Source: Betaproteobacteria bacterium
Lineage (GTDB): Bacteria > Pseudomonadota > Gammaproteobacteria > Burkholderiales > SHXO01
Reading direction: 5' to 3'
DNA length: 55,276 bases
Assembly: GCA_025356655.1 (NCBI GenBank)
Contig: JANXRW010000114.1
Coordinates: 1 to 55,276, forward strand
Of this stretch, positions 53,904 through 55,276 are shown in pieces. The notes beneath the pieces were generated by a model. The model did no database searches, was not told where the DNA came from, and worked only from the letters and a program-made list of their open reading frames with translations. The position numbers and the translations under genes were made by a program. The first letter of the stretch is position 1. Every line of letters starts with the position of its first letter.

Positions 53904-55136
53904 GTGACGGACGAGAATACATACCCGATTGGCCGCTTGGCCGGCTTCACCGGCTACACCCTCCTGCTGGGCTTGGGTGCTGCTGCCCTGGCTCCCGCGG
54001 AGGCGCGCTGGGCGATTGGTTCTATGGCCTTGCTCTCGGTTCTGGGTGCGGCTGCCGCACTCTGGCGTCCACGTTCGGCTGCCCAGGGAACACAAGCCCT
54101 TCCAGCGGAAACCTCCACCGCCCGTCTGGCGCAGCTGTCGGCGGACCTGGCCGGCGAGTGCCGCGAACTGATGGCCGCCGAGATGGGAAACTCACAAGCT
54201 GACGCCCACCGTATCCGTGGCCTGATCCTCGATGCCGGTGGCAAACTGACCAGTGCCTTCGAGGAAATGCTGCGGCACACCCGCCGACAGAATGAGATCG
54301 CGCTGGCCATCGCCCGCGGTCAGAGCGAAGACGGCAGTGAACTGAATTTCGAGAACTTTGTGCAGGACGCCTCCAAGACCCTGCAGTCCTTCGTCGATAG
54401 TTCCGTTCATTCGAGCAAGGTGGCCGTCTCCCTGGTGGAGAGCATGGAGCATGTGACTGGGCAACTGCAGCATATCCAACGAACGCTCGACGAAATCGAG
54501 GGCATCGCCAAGCAAACGAACCTGCTCGCACTGAACGCTGCCATTGAGGCGGCGCGCGCCGGCGAGGCGGGACGTGGCTTCGCCGTGGTAGCTGACGCCG
54601 TGCGCGACTTGTCTAACCGAACCAACGAGTTCAGCCATCAGATCCGCGGCCACATGGTGGAGGTTGCCTCTCTGGTGAGCGGCGCTGAAGGAAACATTAG
54701 TGAGCTCGCCTCCAAGGACATCACTTTCACCCTGGCATCCAAGCGGCGCGTGGAGGAGACCATGACTGCCTACGCGGACGTGAAGCGCCGAGTGGACAAG
54801 ATGATCGAGGAGTTGGGGGGCATCTCTAACGAGTTGACGGGCGAGGTCAATGCAGCAATAACGGCCCTGCAGTTCCAGGACATCAGCGTCCAGGCGCTGG
54901 ACTACATCGCGCGACGGATCAACGCGCTGGAGGGAATGGGCGGACACCTCGTGGGGGTCCATCAAGCCGCCACCGAGCTACTGCGGGCCCCTTCCGGGGG
55001 CATGCCTGTGAACACGCAGCGCATGGAGAGCGCCGTCGTGGACCTGCGTGGGGGCATGGAAGTCGCCCGCTCCACCGCGGCCCGCAACCCGGTGGCCCAG
55101 GAGGGGATGGGTTCGGGTTCAGTGGACCTCTTCTAG
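53904..55136 (+). CDS. Short methyl-accepting chemotaxis protein without periplasmic sensor (410 aa)
   Basis: Two close hydrophobic helices (about 13-30 and 36-53) leave almost no periplasmic loop and no HAMP domain is seen; the rest is cytoplasmic coiled coil with the signalling tip [20 protein letters not shown] near 199-218, then [15 protein letters not shown]. The trailing half ([20 protein letters not shown]) resembles receptors that sense cytoplasmic or membrane-energy cues. The C-terminus is low-complexity and lacks a CheR-binding pentapeptide. GTG start at 53904 with GAGGA upstream. Divergent from dnaB. The 140 bases after the stop show nothing. Confidence 0.9.
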   Translation: MTDENTYPIGRLAGFTGYTLLLGLGAAALAPAEARWAIGSMALLSVLGAAAALWRPRSAAQGTQALPAETSTARLAQLSADLAGECRELMAAEMGNSQADAHRIRGLILDAGGKLTSAFEEMLRHTRRQNEIALAIARGQSEDGSELNFENFVQDASKTLQSFVDSSVHSSKVAVSLVESMEHVTGQLQHIQRTLDEIEGIAKQTNLLALNAAIEAARAGEAGRGFAVVADAVRDLSNRTNEFSHQIRGHMVEVASLVSGAEGNISELASKDITFTLASKRRVEETMTAYADVKRRVDKMIEELGGISNELTGEVNAAITALQFQDISVQALDYIARRINALEGMGGHLVGVHQAATELLRAPSGGMPVNTQRMESAVVDLRGGMEVARSTAARNPVAQEGMGSGSVDLF

Positions 55137-55276
55137 CGCTGACTCAGGCCCACTCTGGACAAAGGCCTACACCCGACACCCACCGCCGCGTGGCCCCGGC
55201 CGGGCGCAACTCTGGTGGCGTGGCAGAGCCTCGACCCGAGCGATCTTGCTCTGCGGGCGCGCGGTGGCCAAAGCGC

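Noticed and set aside
1..55276. tRNA or rRNA genes
   Set aside because: No T-loop GGTTCGAATCC-type sequence in a cloverleaf context and no rRNA signature was seen in any intergenic stretch by eye; a covariance scan could not be run.

Overview
The window is GC-rich chromosomal DNA from a Gram-negative, probably motile proteobacterium; the gene set (fds-type NAD-dependent formate dehydrogenase, an undecaprenyl-linked L-Ara4N pathway with ArnA as two separate proteins, OFA transporter, typA, rmuC, dnaB) fits a beta- or gammaproteobacterium best. No rRNA, tRNA, CRISPR array or intact insertion sequence was seen, so species cannot be fixed. Start codons are often GTG or TTG, and neighbouring genes often overlap by 1-4 bases (ATGA, GTGA, TTGA).

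Layout. 1-4.0 kb: a large chemoreceptor with five exactly spaced 91-residue HAMP-like repeats behind a FliA-type promoter. 4.0-9.6 kb: a decayed membrane-protein gene, then a leftward operon porin > small phosphate-binding-like protein > SCO-type copper protein > cytoplasmic molybdopterin oxidoreductase, preceded by a near-consensus FliA promoter. 9.8-13.9 kb: membrane-tethered TAXI protein, Fe-S DinG-like helicase, PEP-hydrolase-like TIM barrel. 14.2-16.5 kb: LysR regulator divergent from a multiply frameshifted AhpD/CMD gene and a flavin-type oxidase. 16.5-24.8 kb: formate module (fdsG-fdsB-fdsA-fdsD, an OFA transporter with an extra C-terminal helix, and a divergent ModE/LysR-like regulator with two palindromes in the shared promoter region); fdsC is absent. 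25.2-30.8 kb: glycosyltransferase, MtfA-like peptidase, RmuC, BipA. 30.8-32.9 kb: a 2-kb graveyard with decayed higB and higA and a transposase fragment. 32.9-47.3 kb: YbbP/YbbA-like ABC exporter divergent from tesA-mnmH-arnT-arnB-arnC-arnA(formyltransferase)-arnA(decarboxylase)-arnD-bcp-phoH, a lipid A L-Ara4N operon with housekeeping genes at its ends. 47.4-49.8 kb: a second glycosyltransferase, paralogous to the one at 25 kb, translationally coupled to a polysaccharide deacetylase and preceded by a sigma-54-like promoter and a highly structured leader of about 150 nt. 50-51 kb: a LOV-GGDEF diguanylate cyclase. 51.4-53.7 kb: dnaB carrying a 290-residue class 3-type intein in its Walker A motif. 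53.8-55.1 kb: a second, short chemoreceptor with its own FliA-like promoter.

Themes: motility and second-messenger control (two chemoreceptors, LOV-GGDEF, three or four FliA-like promoters), envelope and exopolysaccharide modification (Arn genes, paired glycosyltransferases with sigma-54-like promoters), formate oxidation, and clear gene decay (a toxin-antitoxin pair, a transposase, a membrane protein, an AhpD-like gene). The most unusual items are the LOV domain lacking its signalling glutamine, the class 3 intein with a dead endonuclease, the poly-HAMP receptor, the structured leader of the second glycosyltransferase and the uncharacterised molybdoenzyme operon.
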